Shown here piece by piece: positions 7,986 to 17,448 of a stretch of DNA of 64,000 nucleotides. The stretch spans positions 124,001-188,000 of the forward strand of contig NZ_VMSJ01000002.1 in assembly GCF_007713705.1 (NCBI RefSeq), in the 5' to 3' direction. Each line of letters opens with the position of its first letter. The first letter of the stretch is position 1. A program made the translations under genes and the position numbers. The notes beneath the pieces were generated by a model. It was not told where the DNA came from, searched no databases, and worked only from the letters and a program-made list of their open reading frames with translations. Origin of the DNA: Salinicoccus cyprini (lineage in GTDB: Bacteria > Bacillota > Bacilli > Staphylococcales > Salinicoccaceae).

Positions 7986-8831
7986 ATGTTGAAAAAAGGA
8001 TTGCTATTGAGTGGTTTGACACTGCTTCTGGCCGGATGTGGCGGTGGACAGGAAAGTACAGAAGAATCTCAGGAGGACAGCAGTGCTTCGCAGGAGGAAA
8101 CTGTCATACAGGTCGCTTCGCATCTGCCGCCGATGACGGATATTGTCGAGATTGCTGGAGATGCAATCGAAGGGCCTTATGAAGTCGAACTGGTTGAAGT
8201 GTCGGACAATATCCAATACAATGAAGCTCTTCTTAATGAAGAAGTAGATGCCAATTTTGCACAGCACGAACCTTTCATGGAGATATTCAATGAAGAGCGC
8301 AATGGAAACCTGGTTGCACTTCAGCCAGTCTATAATGCCATCGTCGGTTTCTATTCACCTGTCTATGATTCGATTGAAGCGCTGGAAGATGGGGCGGAAG
8401 TTGCCATACCTGCAGATGCGACGAATGAAGCCCGTGCACTGATGATACTGGATCAGCATGGTCTCATTACACTGGATCCGGAAGCAGGCTATAGTGCAAG
8501 TGTCGATGATATAGAAGAGAACCCGCATAATCTTGAGTTTACACATATCGACCTTCTCAATCTGACAGGTGCGTATGAAGATGGTGTCGAACTTGTATTC
8601 AACTATCCAACCTACATTTCAAGCATCGATCTTACACCGGAAGATGCAGTACTGCTTGAGGAGGATGAGGACAATACATTTGCCATCCAGCTTGTTGCGC
8701 GTGAAGATACTCAGGATTCAGAAGCAATCCGGGCGCTCAAGGAGGCATTCACTTCGCAGGAGGTATATGATTACCTGAGTGAACTGAGCAAAGAAGGTCA
8801 TCTTGAACCGGCTTTCGAAATGGAAGAATAG
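7986..8831 (+). CDS. metQ: Methionine-binding lipoprotein
   Basis: Substrate-binding component of the metNPQ importer. The start is ATG 7986, with AAGGAG nine bases upstream; the in-frame ATG at 7977 abuts that site and is unlikely to be used. The 281-residue product has a lipoprotein signal ending in LLAGC, a short Ser/Glu/Gln linker and the NLPA fold: VASHLPPMTDIVEIA, then YNEALLNEEVDANFAQHEPF, and a YNAIVGFYSPVY segment. NLPA proteins bind methionine and relatives. It is anchored on the outer membrane surface next to MetP. Confidence 0.92.
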   Translation: MLKKGLLLSGLTLLLAGCGGGQESTEESQEDSSASQEETVIQVASHLPPMTDIVEIAGDAIEGPYEVELVEVSDNIQYNEALLNEEVDANFAQHEPFMEIFNEERNGNLVALQPVYNAIVGFYSPVYDSIEALEDGAEVAIPADATNEARALMILDQHGLITLDPEAGYSASVDDIEENPHNLEFTHIDLLNLTGAYEDGVELVFNYPTYISSIDLTPEDAVLLEEDEDNTFAIQLVAREDTQDSEAIRALKEAFTSQEVYDYLSELSKEGHLEPAFEMEE

Positions 8832-8860
8832 TGCAGGCATGTTGAGCATGAATATGCCGG

Positions 8861-8888
8861 AACCGATAGCGCGTCGTGGATATCGGTT
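8861..8888. other. Inverted repeat between metQ and the EIIC-like gene
   Basis: AACCGATA (8861-8868) and TATCGGTT (8881-8888) form a perfect 8-bp stem without a T run; a weaker GGCAT/ATGCC hairpin precedes it. It could be an operator or an RNA processing site; nothing in the sequence decides. Confidence 0.35.
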
Positions 8889-8905
8889 GAAATAGAGGAG
8901 AGAAA

Positions 8906-9913
8906 ATGGCACAGATAGTTGGCATCGGGTTACTCGTACTTTTACTCGCGTTTTTTACCGTCTTTACTTACTATGCCCCGCATGGCGACAAGGCCATGGG
9001 GGCACTTGCTGCAGCAGCCATTGCCACGTTCCTTGTGGAAGCACTACAGTCCTTTGTGATCGGGGACATATTCAGTCTGGGATTCTTTCAGGAGGCCGGA
9101 ACTGAAGCAGGACTCCTGAGTGGTGTCATCGTTGCTTTTCTTGTAGCTTTGACGATGGGCGTCAACCCGCTGAACGCTGCAATCATTGCTGTATCATGCG
9201 GCGGCATCGGCCTGATACCGGGATTCTTTGCAGCCTATCTAATATCTTTCGTTGTAAAGTATATGGAGCGCAAAATTCCCAATGGTCTCGATTTCATTGT
9301 GGTCGTCATCGTCATCGTACCAATCACCCGACTGATCGGCCTGCTGCTTACCCCGCTGGTGGATGCATCACTACTCAACATCGGTAACATCATCGTTGTT
9401 GCGACAGAGGCAAGCCCGATTCTCATGGGCCTTCTGCTTGGCGGAATCATAACTGTAGTCGGAACATCCCCGCTCAGTTCGATGGCGCTTACAGCTCTGC
9501 TCGGGCTGACAGGCATTCCGATGGCTGTCGGAAGTCTGGCTGCATTCGGTTCTGCATTTATAAACAGTACTTTGTTCCACAAACTGAAGATAGGAAATAT
9601 GAAATCTGTACTGTCAGTGGCAGTGGAACCATTATCGAAAGCAGACGTCGTTTCGGCCAATCCCATTCCGATCTATGTCACGAACTTTGTCGGTGGTGGG
9701 CTGAGTGGTATTGTCATCGCCTACTCGGGGCTCGTCAATGACGCACCGGGTACGGCAACACCGACTGCCGGCCTGCTCGTACTGTTCGGCTACAACCCTG
9801 CCGCGCAGGTCATCATATATGCCGTCATTGTGGCAGTGATTTCAGGTGTGGTCGGTTATATCGGCAGCCACTTCTTCAGGAACTATCCTGTTAGAAATAC
9901 GGATTTCGACTAG
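8906..9913 (+). CDS. EIIC-like membrane protein (PTS_EIIC_2 family)
   Basis: A 335-residue polytopic protein with about nine to ten hydrophobic segments. It matches the compact family of 'PTS EIIC' proteins that lack EIIA and EIIB domains: GVNPLNAAIIAVSCGGIGLIPG, SPILMGLLLGGIITVVGTSPLSSMAL, and a C-terminal VNDAPGTATPTAGLLVLFGYNP. No PTS phosphotransfer proteins are near, so whether it is a sugar transporter or another type of carrier is unknown. AGAGGAG precedes the start and a bidirectional terminator follows. Confidence 0.7.
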   Translation: MAQIVGIGLLVLLLAFFTVFTYYAPHGDKAMGALAAAAIATFLVEALQSFVIGDIFSLGFFQEAGTEAGLLSGVIVAFLVALTMGVNPLNAAIIAVSCGGIGLIPGFFAAYLISFVVKYMERKIPNGLDFIVVVIVIVPITRLIGLLLTPLVDASLLNIGNIIVVATEASPILMGLLLGGIITVVGTSPLSSMALTALLGLTGIPMAVGSLAAFGSAFINSTLFHKLKIGNMKSVLSVAVEPLSKADVVSANPIPIYVTNFVGGGLSGIVIAYSGLVNDAPGTATPTAGLLVLFGYNPAAQVIIYAVIVAVISGVVGYIGSHFFRNYPVRNTDFD

Positions 9914-9935
9914 CATCCGAAACAGAGATAATACA

Positions 9936-9967
9936 AAAAGCACATCAGCTTCTGCTGATGTGCTTTT
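9936..9967. terminator. Bidirectional intrinsic terminator
   Basis: AAAAGCACATCAGC (9936-9949) pairs perfectly with GCTGATGTGCTTTT (9954-9967), with T runs on both strands, between convergent genes. Confidence 0.9.
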
Positions 9968-9976
9968 GTATTGCAG

Positions 9977-11329
9977 CTATACATTCGATCCGGACGTACT
10001 GGACACAATCTTTTTCTGGATTCGTCCTGCATGCTTTTCCTGGACCAGCAGCAGTGCAGTGAACCCGACCAGACTCGGGATGGCAAACGCCATGAATGCT
10101 GTCTGTGGAGCCAGGCTTGTCATCAGTACCAGTCCGATCAGAACCGGAGCACAAATCGATCCGAGACGTCCGATGCCGACCGCCATGCTCAGCCCGGTCC
10201 CTCTGATATCAGCTGGATAGAACGTGCTGATATACGGATTGACAAGATTCTGTGTACCACCCGTGCAGGCGCCGCCGATGGCAATCAGCACGTACAGCAG
10301 CAGAGGTGCCTGTGTCACGCTCAGAGCGACGAAGCTGGCAGCTCCAATGAGATACATCAGGAGCAGCACATTGCGGTGGCCGATGCGGTCTACGAAATAG
10401 CCTCCCGCCAGTGAACCGATGATCTGCCCCACCGCCAGGATAAGGATGAAGGAAAGGCTTGATGCGACACCAAAACCGGATTCCATCATGATGGTCGGAA
10501 GCCATGTATTGAGGCCATAGATCATCATCAGGCAGCTGAATACCATGATCCAGAATGCAACCGTAGTGAGCGCACGCCCTTCGCTGAACAGTTTGTTCAC
10601 CGGTACACCCCTGCCCGCCTTGGCAGCAGCAGTGAATTCGAAACGATCCGATGGACGATAGTTTCCCTGTGGTTCGATCCGGTTGAGGATGTCTGCCACT
10701 TTGCCCGTCTCGTTTCTTGATAAGTGCTGGGACAGGGATTCAGGAAACTGCTTCAGGAAGAACGGTAATGAGAGAAGTGGCAGAGCGCCGAGCCAGTACA
10801 TGAAACGCCAACCCAGACTCTCCAGCAGTACCATGCCGATGACGGATGCAAAGATGGCTCCGAAGGAATAGCCGCAGTACATGACAGCTACAGTCATCGC
10901 TCGGTTTTTCTTTGGTGAATACTCGGTCATCAGAGAGATGACAACAGGCATCAGTCCACCCATGCCCATGGAAGCGATGAAGCGCATGATGATGAAGACT
11001 GTCGCATTCGGTGCAAATCCCGCAAGCATATTGAAGATGCTTATAAGCGCAAGACATAGAGCGAGCACTCTTTTACGCCCGATGATATCCGAGAAGGACC
11101 CGAGAATGAAAGTGCCGGCCATCATGCCGATCAGTGCATAGCTGCCGAGTGCTCCGCCCTGTGCGGCACTGAGACCGAATTCCTCGGTCATCAATGGCAG
11201 TCCGATGCCATATAGGGCGATATCGAAGCCGTCGAATGAAATGGCAAAGAAACACCATATGAATACAAGCAGATGGAACTTGTTGAAGCGGCTGTTATCA
11301 ATGACTGATTCCAATTGTATTGTACGCAT
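9977..11329 (-). CDS. MFS transporter, aromatic acid:H+ symporter (AAHS) family
   Basis: A 450-residue, twelve-helix major facilitator. Family marks are the DG-x-D motif in helix 1 (ISFDGFDIALYG), the loop 2-3 motif GSFSDIIGRKRVL and MGMGGLMPVVISLMTEY. These match the PcaK/BenK group that imports benzoate or hydroxybenzoates with protons. AGGAGG lies upstream of the ATG. It is 26 bases downstream of the MetE-like gene on the same strand, so the two probably form an operon, and a LysR gene is divergent. The pairing with a methyltransferase suggests that the substrate may instead be a methylated or sulfur compound; this is speculation. Confidence 0.85.
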   Translation of the reverse strand: MRTIQLESVIDNSRFNKFHLLVFIWCFFAISFDGFDIALYGIGLPLMTEEFGLSAAQGGALGSYALIGMMAGTFILGSFSDIIGRKRVLALCLALISIFNMLAGFAPNATVFIIMRFIASMGMGGLMPVVISLMTEYSPKKNRAMTVAVMYCGYSFGAIFASVIGMVLLESLGWRFMYWLGALPLLSLPFFLKQFPESLSQHLSRNETGKVADILNRIEPQGNYRPSDRFEFTAAAKAGRGVPVNKLFSEGRALTTVAFWIMVFSCLMMIYGLNTWLPTIMMESGFGVASSLSFILILAVGQIIGSLAGGYFVDRIGHRNVLLLMYLIGAASFVALSVTQAPLLLYVLIAIGGACTGGTQNLVNPYISTFYPADIRGTGLSMAVGIGRLGSICAPVLIGLVLMTSLAPQTAFMAFAIPSLVGFTALLLVQEKHAGRIQKKIVSSTSGSNV

Positions 11330-11355
11330 GACTATCCTCCTCGGATATTATCTAT

Positions 11356-12459
11356 TCAGGACCAGATGTCCTGTGCAATTTCCACTACATGCTGGAGCTT
11401 TTTCCATTGTTCTTCCTCACTCAGCAGATTACCTTCCTCAGTGGATGCAAATCCACATTGAGGACTCAGCGCAAGCTGTTCCAGAGGCACATACTGTGTT
11501 GCTTCCTCGACCCTTTTTTTGATTTCATCCTTGTTCTCAAGATTACCATGCTTTGAAGTAATCAGTCCGAGGACAATCGTAAGATCATCGCGATCAACAT
11601 GGCGCAATGGCCTGAAGTCTCCTGCACGGTCACTGTCATATTCAAGGAAGAAGGCATCGATATTGAGTTTGCCGAAAATTTCTTTTGCCACAGGCTCATA
11701 GCCACCGGAGGAAATCCATGTGGAACGGAAGTTGCCGCGGCAGATGTGCATTGTAATCTTGAGATCTTCCGGTCGATCGGCAACAGCCTTGTTCAGAGTC
11801 TCGAGATACTTCTGTATAAGATGGTCCGGATCGAGGCCTTTATTTTTAAGCTGTTCCTTCTGCTCTTCAGAGCAGAGATACGCCCATGATGTATCGTCGA
11901 GCTGCAGATAGCGGCAACCGGCATCATAGAAGGCCTTCAAAGCTTTTTTATAAGCTTTTGCCAGGTCATCAAAGAACACCTCTTCATCCGGGTAGACGGC
12001 CGGATCGATCTCCCCGCGGAAGTGCAGCATGCTCGGGCTTGGAATGGTGAACTTGGCTGTATGACCTCCCGCCTGCTCTGCTACGAATCTGAAATCTTCA
12101 AGCATTGGATGATCATCGAAGCCAAGTTTGCCTGTTACTTTGATGGCTCTTGATTTTGTATTCTTTCCCTTGAAAGCAATACCCTCGCCGGACCAGTATC
12201 CTTCCACACCAGTAAGACCTTCAAGAAAGTCGAAGTGCCACCATGAACGGCGCAATTCTCCATCTGTTACTGCTTCGATACCAAGGGACTTCTGTTTTTC
12301 TATCACTCTGCTGATCTCTTCGTTTTCAATCTGTGTCAGCGCTTCTTTAGTGATGTCACCTTCCGAAAACTGCTTTCTTGCTTCCTTGAGCCTTTCAGGA
12401 CGCAGCAGACTCCCTACGTGATCCGCTCTATATGCTTTCTTTATATTCAATGTGCTCAT
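11356..12459 (-). CDS. Core MetE-like (cobalamin-independent methionine synthase family) methyltransferase
   Basis: A 367-residue protein corresponding to the C-terminal catalytic half of MetE (YxjG/YxjH type); the folate-binding N-terminal half of full MetE is missing. Zinc ligands of the family are visible: His and Cys in MHICRGNF, Glu in FFLEYD and Cys in ALSPQCGFAS. QLDDTSWAYL is the Asp-containing substrate loop. Such proteins transfer a methyl group to homocysteine or a related thiol; the donor is uncertain for this subgroup. It shares an operon with the MFS gene downstream, and the LysR gene reading away from it is the likely regulator. Confidence 0.85.
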   Translation of the reverse strand: MSTLNIKKAYRADHVGSLLRPERLKEARKQFSEGDITKEALTQIENEEISRVIEKQKSLGIEAVTDGELRRSWWHFDFLEGLTGVEGYWSGEGIAFKGKNTKSRAIKVTGKLGFDDHPMLEDFRFVAEQAGGHTAKFTIPSPSMLHFRGEIDPAVYPDEEVFFDDLAKAYKKALKAFYDAGCRYLQLDDTSWAYLCSEEQKEQLKNKGLDPDHLIQKYLETLNKAVADRPEDLKITMHICRGNFRSTWISSGGYEPVAKEIFGKLNIDAFFLEYDSDRAGDFRPLRHVDRDDLTIVLGLITSKHGNLENKDEIKKRVEEATQYVPLEQLALSPQCGFASTEEGNLLSEEEQWKKLQHVVEIAQDIWS

Positions 12460-12573
12460 GCAATCCCTCTTTCAAAATGATATTGTATAAATCCTATCAT
12501 GCATATAAGATATAGTGTAACGGTTAATTTTTATAGTCTGCTATGCCTTTTGGCTATAGCGAAGGGGGATATA

Positions 12574-13482
12574 ATGAAGCTTCAGCAACTGAAATATTTT
12601 ATAGAAGTCGTATTGAGCGGTTCCATCAACGAAGCAGCCAGAAGACTGTACATATCACAACCTACCTTATCGAAAGCAATCAAGGAACTGGAGAATGAGC
12701 TTGGCATCGTCCTCTTCACGAGAACATCCACAGGTATCTCCCTGTCTCGGGACGGGGCGGAATTTCTGAGCTATGCCCGTCAGATCAATGAACAGGTGGA
12801 ACTGCTGGACCGGCGCTATTTCAACACCGAACCTTCACAGCAGCTATTCTCCGTATCTTCGCAGCACTATTCCTTTGTGGTGGATGCATTTGTTGATATG
12901 ATCCGCAAATATGGTGGCGATAAATACCAGTTTGCCATCCGGGAGACACGGACCTACGAAATCATTGATGACGTCAAGGATCTGACAAGTGAAATTGGTG
13001 TGCTCTATATCAGTGCATTCAATGAGAAGGTGCTGCTCCAGCTGATCAGGGAAAAAGGACTGGAGTTCACTGAGCTTTTCGAAGCGGACCCCCATGTGTT
13101 CATCAGCAGAAGCAATCCCCTGGCTGCAAGGAAGTCTGTGACTCTTGCGGATCTCGAGCCATATCCAAGACTGGCTTTTGAACAGGGTGAATTCAATTCC
13201 TTCTACTATTCGGAAGAGATCTATAGTACGATCCAGAGTGTCAAAAGCATACAGGTCAGTGACCGGGCGACCTTGTTCAATCTACTCATCGGTCTGGATG
13301 GCTATACTATTTCGACAGGAATACTCAGCGAAGATCTCGACAGTTCGGAGATTGTCCAGGTACCACTGGAAGTGGAAGATACGATAAAGGTGGGATGGGT
13401 GGTGAGCAAGAAGGTCGAGCTCAGTCGCATGGCACGTCTTTATCTCGAGGAGCTGAGGGAGAGGACCCGCCATATGCGATGA
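12574..13482 (+). CDS. LysR-family transcriptional regulator
   Basis: A 302-residue LysR protein. The ATG at 12574 has AGGGGG about five bases upstream; extending to the earlier ATG at 12499 would add residues unlike any LysR. The N-terminal HTH reads GSINEAARRLYISQPTLSKAIKELENELG; the rest is the two-lobed effector domain, ending with hydrophobic LARLYLEEL-type sequence. The gene is divergent from the MetE-like/MFS operon across a 114-bp gap, the classical arrangement for autoregulation plus activation of the divergent operon. The effector is unknown. Confidence 0.9.
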   Translation: MKLQQLKYFIEVVLSGSINEAARRLYISQPTLSKAIKELENELGIVLFTRTSTGISLSRDGAEFLSYARQINEQVELLDRRYFNTEPSQQLFSVSSQHYSFVVDAFVDMIRKYGGDKYQFAIRETRTYEIIDDVKDLTSEIGVLYISAFNEKVLLQLIREKGLEFTELFEADPHVFISRSNPLAARKSVTLADLEPYPRLAFEQGEFNSFYYSEEIYSTIQSVKSIQVSDRATLFNLLIGLDGYTISTGILSEDLDSSEIVQVPLEVEDTIKVGWVVSKKVELSRMARLYLEELRERTRHMR

Positions 13483-13582
13483 TGTTTCACGGGAAACCAT
13501 CCGGTACAGAACCCATGTCTGTATGGTAGAATGAAAGCAAATACTCGCAGAATAATCTATGCAGTGGAAAGGGATATGTAAT

Positions 13583-14248
13583 ATGAAAGTGGCTTTGTTT
13601 GATTTTGACGGCACCTTGTACCCATATGAAACATTTAATGTCCTGATGGAGCGTCTGAAGCGCCATCCCAGATATAAGAGAAACTACAGCCGTTTCATAC
13701 GCAGGTTTGCACCCGTCTATTTTGCATACAAAATGAAGATGATCAATAAACCGAAAATGCAGAGTAAAGCGATGGAATACTATCTCCTCTCCTTCAAGAA
13801 GAACACACGAAGTGAAATCGAGTCTTTCTTCAGGGAAGTTGCTGGTGAAATGATTGAAGATCTGAGGGCGCCTCTGATCGGAAAGATGAAGCAGCTGAAA
13901 CAGGACAACTATTATATAATGCTGATATCAGGGGCTTTCATCCCCTTGCTTGAAGCAGTATTCAAAGGATTTGATATAGACTGCATCATCGGTTCAGAAA
14001 TAAGTTATAAGGGAGAAAAACTCGATTATAAATCGCGTTTTGAACGTGTCTATGCCGATCGCAAGATCGACATCATCAGGCGTCACTTTGCAGACAAGCA
14101 GGTGGATTGGAAGAACAGCGAGGCATATAGCGATAGCTATACCGATCTGAAGATGCTTGAGCTGGTAGGACGCCCAGTAGCAGTGAAGCCTGATGAAAGG
14201 CTCAAGGCCATCGCTGCCAGAAACCAGTGGCGTATCCATACCGACTAG
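13583..14248 (+). CDS. HAD-family phosphatase (subclass IB)
   Basis: A 221-residue cytosolic hydrolase. The start ATG 13583 begins directly before the strand carrying motif I (FDFDGTLYP); GGGA lies eight bases upstream. Motif II Ser is in MLISGAF, and motif III/IV in KIDIIRRHF and EAYSDSYTDLKML (acidic Mg ligands). The all-helical cap between residues 25 and 110 is typical of HAD-IB phosphatases (phosphoserine phosphatase relatives). Substrate not predictable. It follows the LysR gene by about 100 bases. Confidence 0.85.
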   Translation: MKVALFDFDGTLYPYETFNVLMERLKRHPRYKRNYSRFIRRFAPVYFAYKMKMINKPKMQSKAMEYYLLSFKKNTRSEIESFFREVAGEMIEDLRAPLIGKMKQLKQDNYYIMLISGAFIPLLEAVFKGFDIDCIIGSEISYKGEKLDYKSRFERVYADRKIDIIRRHFADKQVDWKNSEAYSDSYTDLKMLELVGRPVAVKPDERLKAIAARNQWRIHTD

Positions 14249-14321
14249 GTTGAATATTGGTCACCAGGCATGAGGGCATGATACGATAGGATGGCAAATC
14301 TGGTGAATGGAGTGTGATAGC

Positions 14322-14651
14322 ATGAGTTTGATTGATATAGACACAAATGAATTATATCCAACGGAAAAACTGGGTCCGGCAATCGAAGGGACCATCATCT
14401 ACAAGGTGGGGGGTCAAACCCACTTCAAAGGTGCTTATATTACTACAAATGAGCGTGTCATCATGAACGTGGATATGAGTGGCGAGCCATACAGGCGCGT
14501 CTTCAGCTACCAGGATATACAGCAGGCGGTCATTGAAAACAATACGCTGTTCATCGAGTTCCCCCAGGGTATGGGGAAAGTGGCGATGATTGATATTGTA
14601 CAAGGTGACATTGATGAATTCATCGAATATGTAAACGAAAAAGTAAAGTGA
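14322..14651 (+). CDS. Small PH-like domain protein
   Basis: A 109-residue soluble protein. ATG 14322 has GGAGTG seven bases upstream. The sequence alternates short beta strands and ends in one amphipathic helix (DIDEFIEYVNEKVK), and contains KGAYITTNERVIM and RRVFSYQDIQQAVI, the pattern of bacterial PH/GRAM-like domains. Function unknown; no catalytic motif seen. Followed by an intrinsic terminator. Confidence 0.65.
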   Translation: MSLIDIDTNELYPTEKLGPAIEGTIIYKVGGQTHFKGAYITTNERVIMNVDMSGEPYRRVFSYQDIQQAVIENNTLFIEFPQGMGKVAMIDIVQGDIDEFIEYVNEKVK

Positions 14652-14660
14652 TTGAGAAAG

Positions 14661-14691
14661 ACTCCGGAATGCTATTTTCCGGAGTTTTTTT
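14661..14691 (+). terminator. Intrinsic terminator of the PH-like gene
   Basis: ACTCCGGAA (14661-14669) pairs with TTCCGGAGT (14677-14685), followed by seven T. It overlaps the last codons of the small membrane-protein gene on the other strand. Confidence 0.85.
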
Positions 14692-14854
14692 CTTGGTTTG
14701 ACTTTTTGATCCTGTATCTATCATATAGATGGCTGGCAAGCATGACCAGCATGTATATGAAGACGCCTCCCAGTGCATTTGCGGGGTCTGTAATCAGAAT
14801 CAGGAAAAGGAAGAGCAGTATCGGGGCGATGATGAACATGGAAATATGCTTCAT
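14672..14854 (-). CDS. Small two-segment membrane protein (60 aa)
   Basis: Short but well supported. The ATG has a perfect AAGGAG six bases upstream, and the product has two hydrophobic stretches (about 5-22 and 28-43) and a positively charged tail (RYRIKKSNQEKNSGK), predicting an N-out or hairpin membrane protein. The central motif PIL-x-F-x4-LITD is shared with the 53-residue protein at 17449-17610. Function unknown. Confidence 0.65.
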   Translation of the reverse strand: MKHISMFIIAPILLFLFLILITDPANALGGVFIYMLVMLASHLYDRYRIKKSNQEKNSGK

Positions 14855-15109
14855 AAAGAACTCCTTCGGATTGGTGATAAAATACTTTGGCTCATGTATA
14901 GGATGCAGTCTTGAAACCCTTTTACATATTAATAAAAAAGAGTATAATTAACAGATAATAACCAATAGTTTTACAACTGATTATTCATTATATACCATCT
15001 CATGAATGGATGGCAGTATCAATGGATCAGGATGCACCTGGCATATTTATGATCACTTGACTGGGGGCATCCATATATTTGAATTTTGATAAGGAGTCTT
15101 GAAGTTACT

Positions 15110-16618
15110 ATGAAAAATGTAATGAATAACACCGACGTCATTCTTATTGGAAGCGGAATCATGAGCGCTACGCTGGGAACGCTCCTTAAGGAAGTCAAGC
15201 CAGAATGGAACATTGAAGTATTTGAAAAGCTCGAAGCACCGGCACAGGAAAGCTCGGACGCCTGGAATAATGCAGGAACGGGTCACTCTGCCTTATGCGA
15301 GCTGAACTATACACCGGAAAAGACGGATGGTTCATTGGATATTACGAAAGCAATCCGCATCAATGAACAATTTCAGCTATCCAAGCAGTTCTGGTCTCAT
15401 CTTGTCGAAAAAGGCATGATCGAGAAACCGGAGGATTTCATCATGCCTGTGCCGCATCTCAGTTTCGTAGAAGGAGAGAGGAATGTCGATTTTCTACAGA
15501 GACGTGTGGAAGCGCTAACTGAAAATCCTTTATTCGAAGGCATGGAATTCACTGATGATATTGAGACGCTGAAAGAATGGATTCCTTTGATGATGCAGAA
15601 TCGGCAGACTGAAGAACCGATTGCTGCGACACGTATTGAAACTGGTACGGATATCAATTTTGGAAATCTGACACGCAAGCTGTTTTCACTGCTTGAAGAC
15701 AAAGGGGTATCGCTTAATCTCGGCCACGAGGTGGAAGACATCCGAAGGACTGAAGGCGGCGGCTGGCAAGTCAAAGTCAAGGATTTGAAGACAGGCGGTA
15801 TTGAATATCATACATCCAGGTTCATCTTCATCGGCGCAGGCGGCGGCAGTCTACCCCTGCTTCAAAAGACAGATATACCCGAATCGAAAAAGATTGGCGG
15901 ATTTCCTGTGAGCGGTATGTTCATGGTCTGCCAGAATCCTGAAATTGTAGAAAAGCATAATGCAAAAGTGTATGGCAAAGCCAAGGTCGGCGCCCCACCA
16001 ATGTCTGTGCCTCACTTGGATACACGGTACATTGACGGAAAGAAATCACTGTTGTTTGGACCATTTGCCGGATTTTCACCAAAATTCCTTAAGACCGGCT
16101 CATACTTTGACCTGTTCGGTTCTGTTAAACCGAATAACATGTTCACCATGCTTTCTGCTGGTGCAAAAGAAATGGGACTGACAAAGTACCTCATCCAGCA
16201 GGTGATGCAGTCGAATGAAGAGAAGATGAATGATCTAAGAGCGTTCATTCCTTCCGCGCAGAGTGAAGATTGGGATATTGTAGTGGCCGGCCAGCGTGTC
16301 CAGGTCATCAAGGACACTGAAAAAGGGGGAAAAGGTACGCTTCAGTTCGGTACGGAAGTCATTACTTCTGAAGATGGTTCCGTTGCTGCCCTGCTCGGTG
16401 CCTCTCCAGGTGCCTCCGTTTCCGTCGATGTCATGCTCGATGTCATGAAGCGATGCTTCCCTCAGGAATTTCATGAATGGGAAGATAAGATCAAAGAAAT
16501 GATCCCTTCCTATGGCATCAATCTCTCAGAACAGCCCGATAAGTTCAAAGAGATACATGAGACAGTATCGAAAAGGCTTAACCTGAAACCACAGGAAGAA
16601 GGCGCTCTGCTCAGTTGA
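15110..16618 (+). CDS. mqo: Malate:quinone oxidoreductase
   Basis: Membrane-associated FAD enzyme that oxidises malate to oxaloacetate and reduces quinone (TCA cycle to respiratory chain). The 502-residue product starts with the dinucleotide-binding strand [18 protein letters not shown]. It contains the family segments [50 protein letters not shown] and [15 protein letters not shown], and ends normally. The ATG at 15110 is in the expected place for the FAD fold, although its AAGGAG is 13 bases upstream, a long spacing. It is transcribed alone and closed by a terminator at 16622. Confidence 0.95.
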   Translation: MKNVMNNTDVILIGSGIMSATLGTLLKEVKPEWNIEVFEKLEAPAQESSDAWNNAGTGHSALCELNYTPEKTDGSLDITKAIRINEQFQLSKQFWSHLVEKGMIEKPEDFIMPVPHLSFVEGERNVDFLQRRVEALTENPLFEGMEFTDDIETLKEWIPLMMQNRQTEEPIAATRIETGTDINFGNLTRKLFSLLEDKGVSLNLGHEVEDIRRTEGGGWQVKVKDLKTGGIEYHTSRFIFIGAGGGSLPLLQKTDIPESKKIGGFPVSGMFMVCQNPEIVEKHNAKVYGKAKVGAPPMSVPHLDTRYIDGKKSLLFGPFAGFSPKFLKTGSYFDLFGSVKPNNMFTMLSAGAKEMGLTKYLIQQVMQSNEEKMNDLRAFIPSAQSEDWDIVVAGQRVQVIKDTEKGGKGTLQFGTEVITSEDGSVAALLGASPGASVSVDVMLDVMKRCFPQEFHEWEDKIKEMIPSYGINLSEQPDKFKEIHETVSKRLNLKPQEEGALLS

Positions 16619-16621
16619 AAA

Positions 16622-16655
16622 AAATCCTGCAATGGAGATCATTGCAGGATTTTTC
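16622..16655 (+). terminator. Intrinsic terminator of mqo
   Basis: AATCCTGCAAT (16623-16633) pairs with ATTGCAGGATT (16641-16651) followed by T residues. Confidence 0.88.
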
Positions 16656-16716
16656 ATATCAATACATTGTACATAAAGCTGAACGAACTTTTATATAACG
16701 CCATGCGTTATGAAAT

Positions 16717-17409
16717 TTAGTAACGGTAAGCGTTATTTCTTCTGATGAAAACCATGATTCCAGCTACTATCAGCACTATGCCCAGCAATATAAGTAAAAA
16801 CATATTCACTTCAAAGGAAGGACCTGTATCGATGGTGGATACAATATAGTTGAGGATGAGATAAAGTAGAAAAAGGCCGACACCTACGAGAAGATACAAC
16901 CCATATTCCTTCCAGAATGACCACCGTCTGAAAGCGATCTGACGATACACATAGAATATGAGATATATGAAGGCCATTCCGAACCCGGCAGTGATGATCA
17001 TCTCCATGATGAATGATGGTATTCTCATAGTGGTTGTGAAAGGCGCACTGTCAATCACCCGGAAGAGCATTTCAATCGTATAGTCGAATATAAGATTCAG
17101 TCCTACAAGTATTACAGCAAGAATACCAGCAAACTTCAGTACATTCCTCTTAGGAAGTTCCTTGATAAGATCCTCTGCAAAAGCCTTATGATCTTCCCCA
17201 GTCACTGCTTCCAAACTCTTGCCTTCCCTCTGTGCCTGTATGATCTGCTTCAGCAATGCATGGACCGCTGCTTCTGTTTCCTGGTCTCGAGCAATAGTAT
17301 TTACCCGGATATATGTCTGAATCTCTTCATATGCCCTCTTATAGCGTGGATCCAATTTTTCGCGCAGCCTGTAATTCTGCTTACGAAGATCTTTTTCTGT
17401 TTTCGTCAT
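16717..17409 (-). CDS. Membrane protein of unknown function (DUF1129/DUF1048-like)
   Basis: A 230-residue protein with a soluble helical N-terminal part of about 90 residues (LRKQNYRLREKL, then VHALLKQIIQAQREGKSLEAVTGED), followed by four hydrophobic segments. The N-terminal helical bundle resembles the small domain found in DUF1048/DUF1129 proteins often paired with PadR regulators; no PadR gene is seen here. AAGGGG precedes the start. The small membrane-protein gene 17449-17610 lies 40 bases upstream on the same strand. Function unknown. Confidence 0.65.
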   Translation of the reverse strand: MTKTEKDLRKQNYRLREKLDPRYKRAYEEIQTYIRVNTIARDQETEAAVHALLKQIIQAQREGKSLEAVTGEDHKAFAEDLIKELPKRNVLKFAGILAVILVGLNLIFDYTIEMLFRVIDSAPFTTTMRIPSFIMEMIITAGFGMAFIYLIFYVYRQIAFRRWSFWKEYGLYLLVGVGLFLLYLILNYIVSTIDTGPSFEVNMFLLILLGIVLIVAGIMVFIRRNNAYRY

Positions 17410-17448
17410 TCTTAAACCCCTTCTTTCATGTAGTATGATGCCTGAGGG

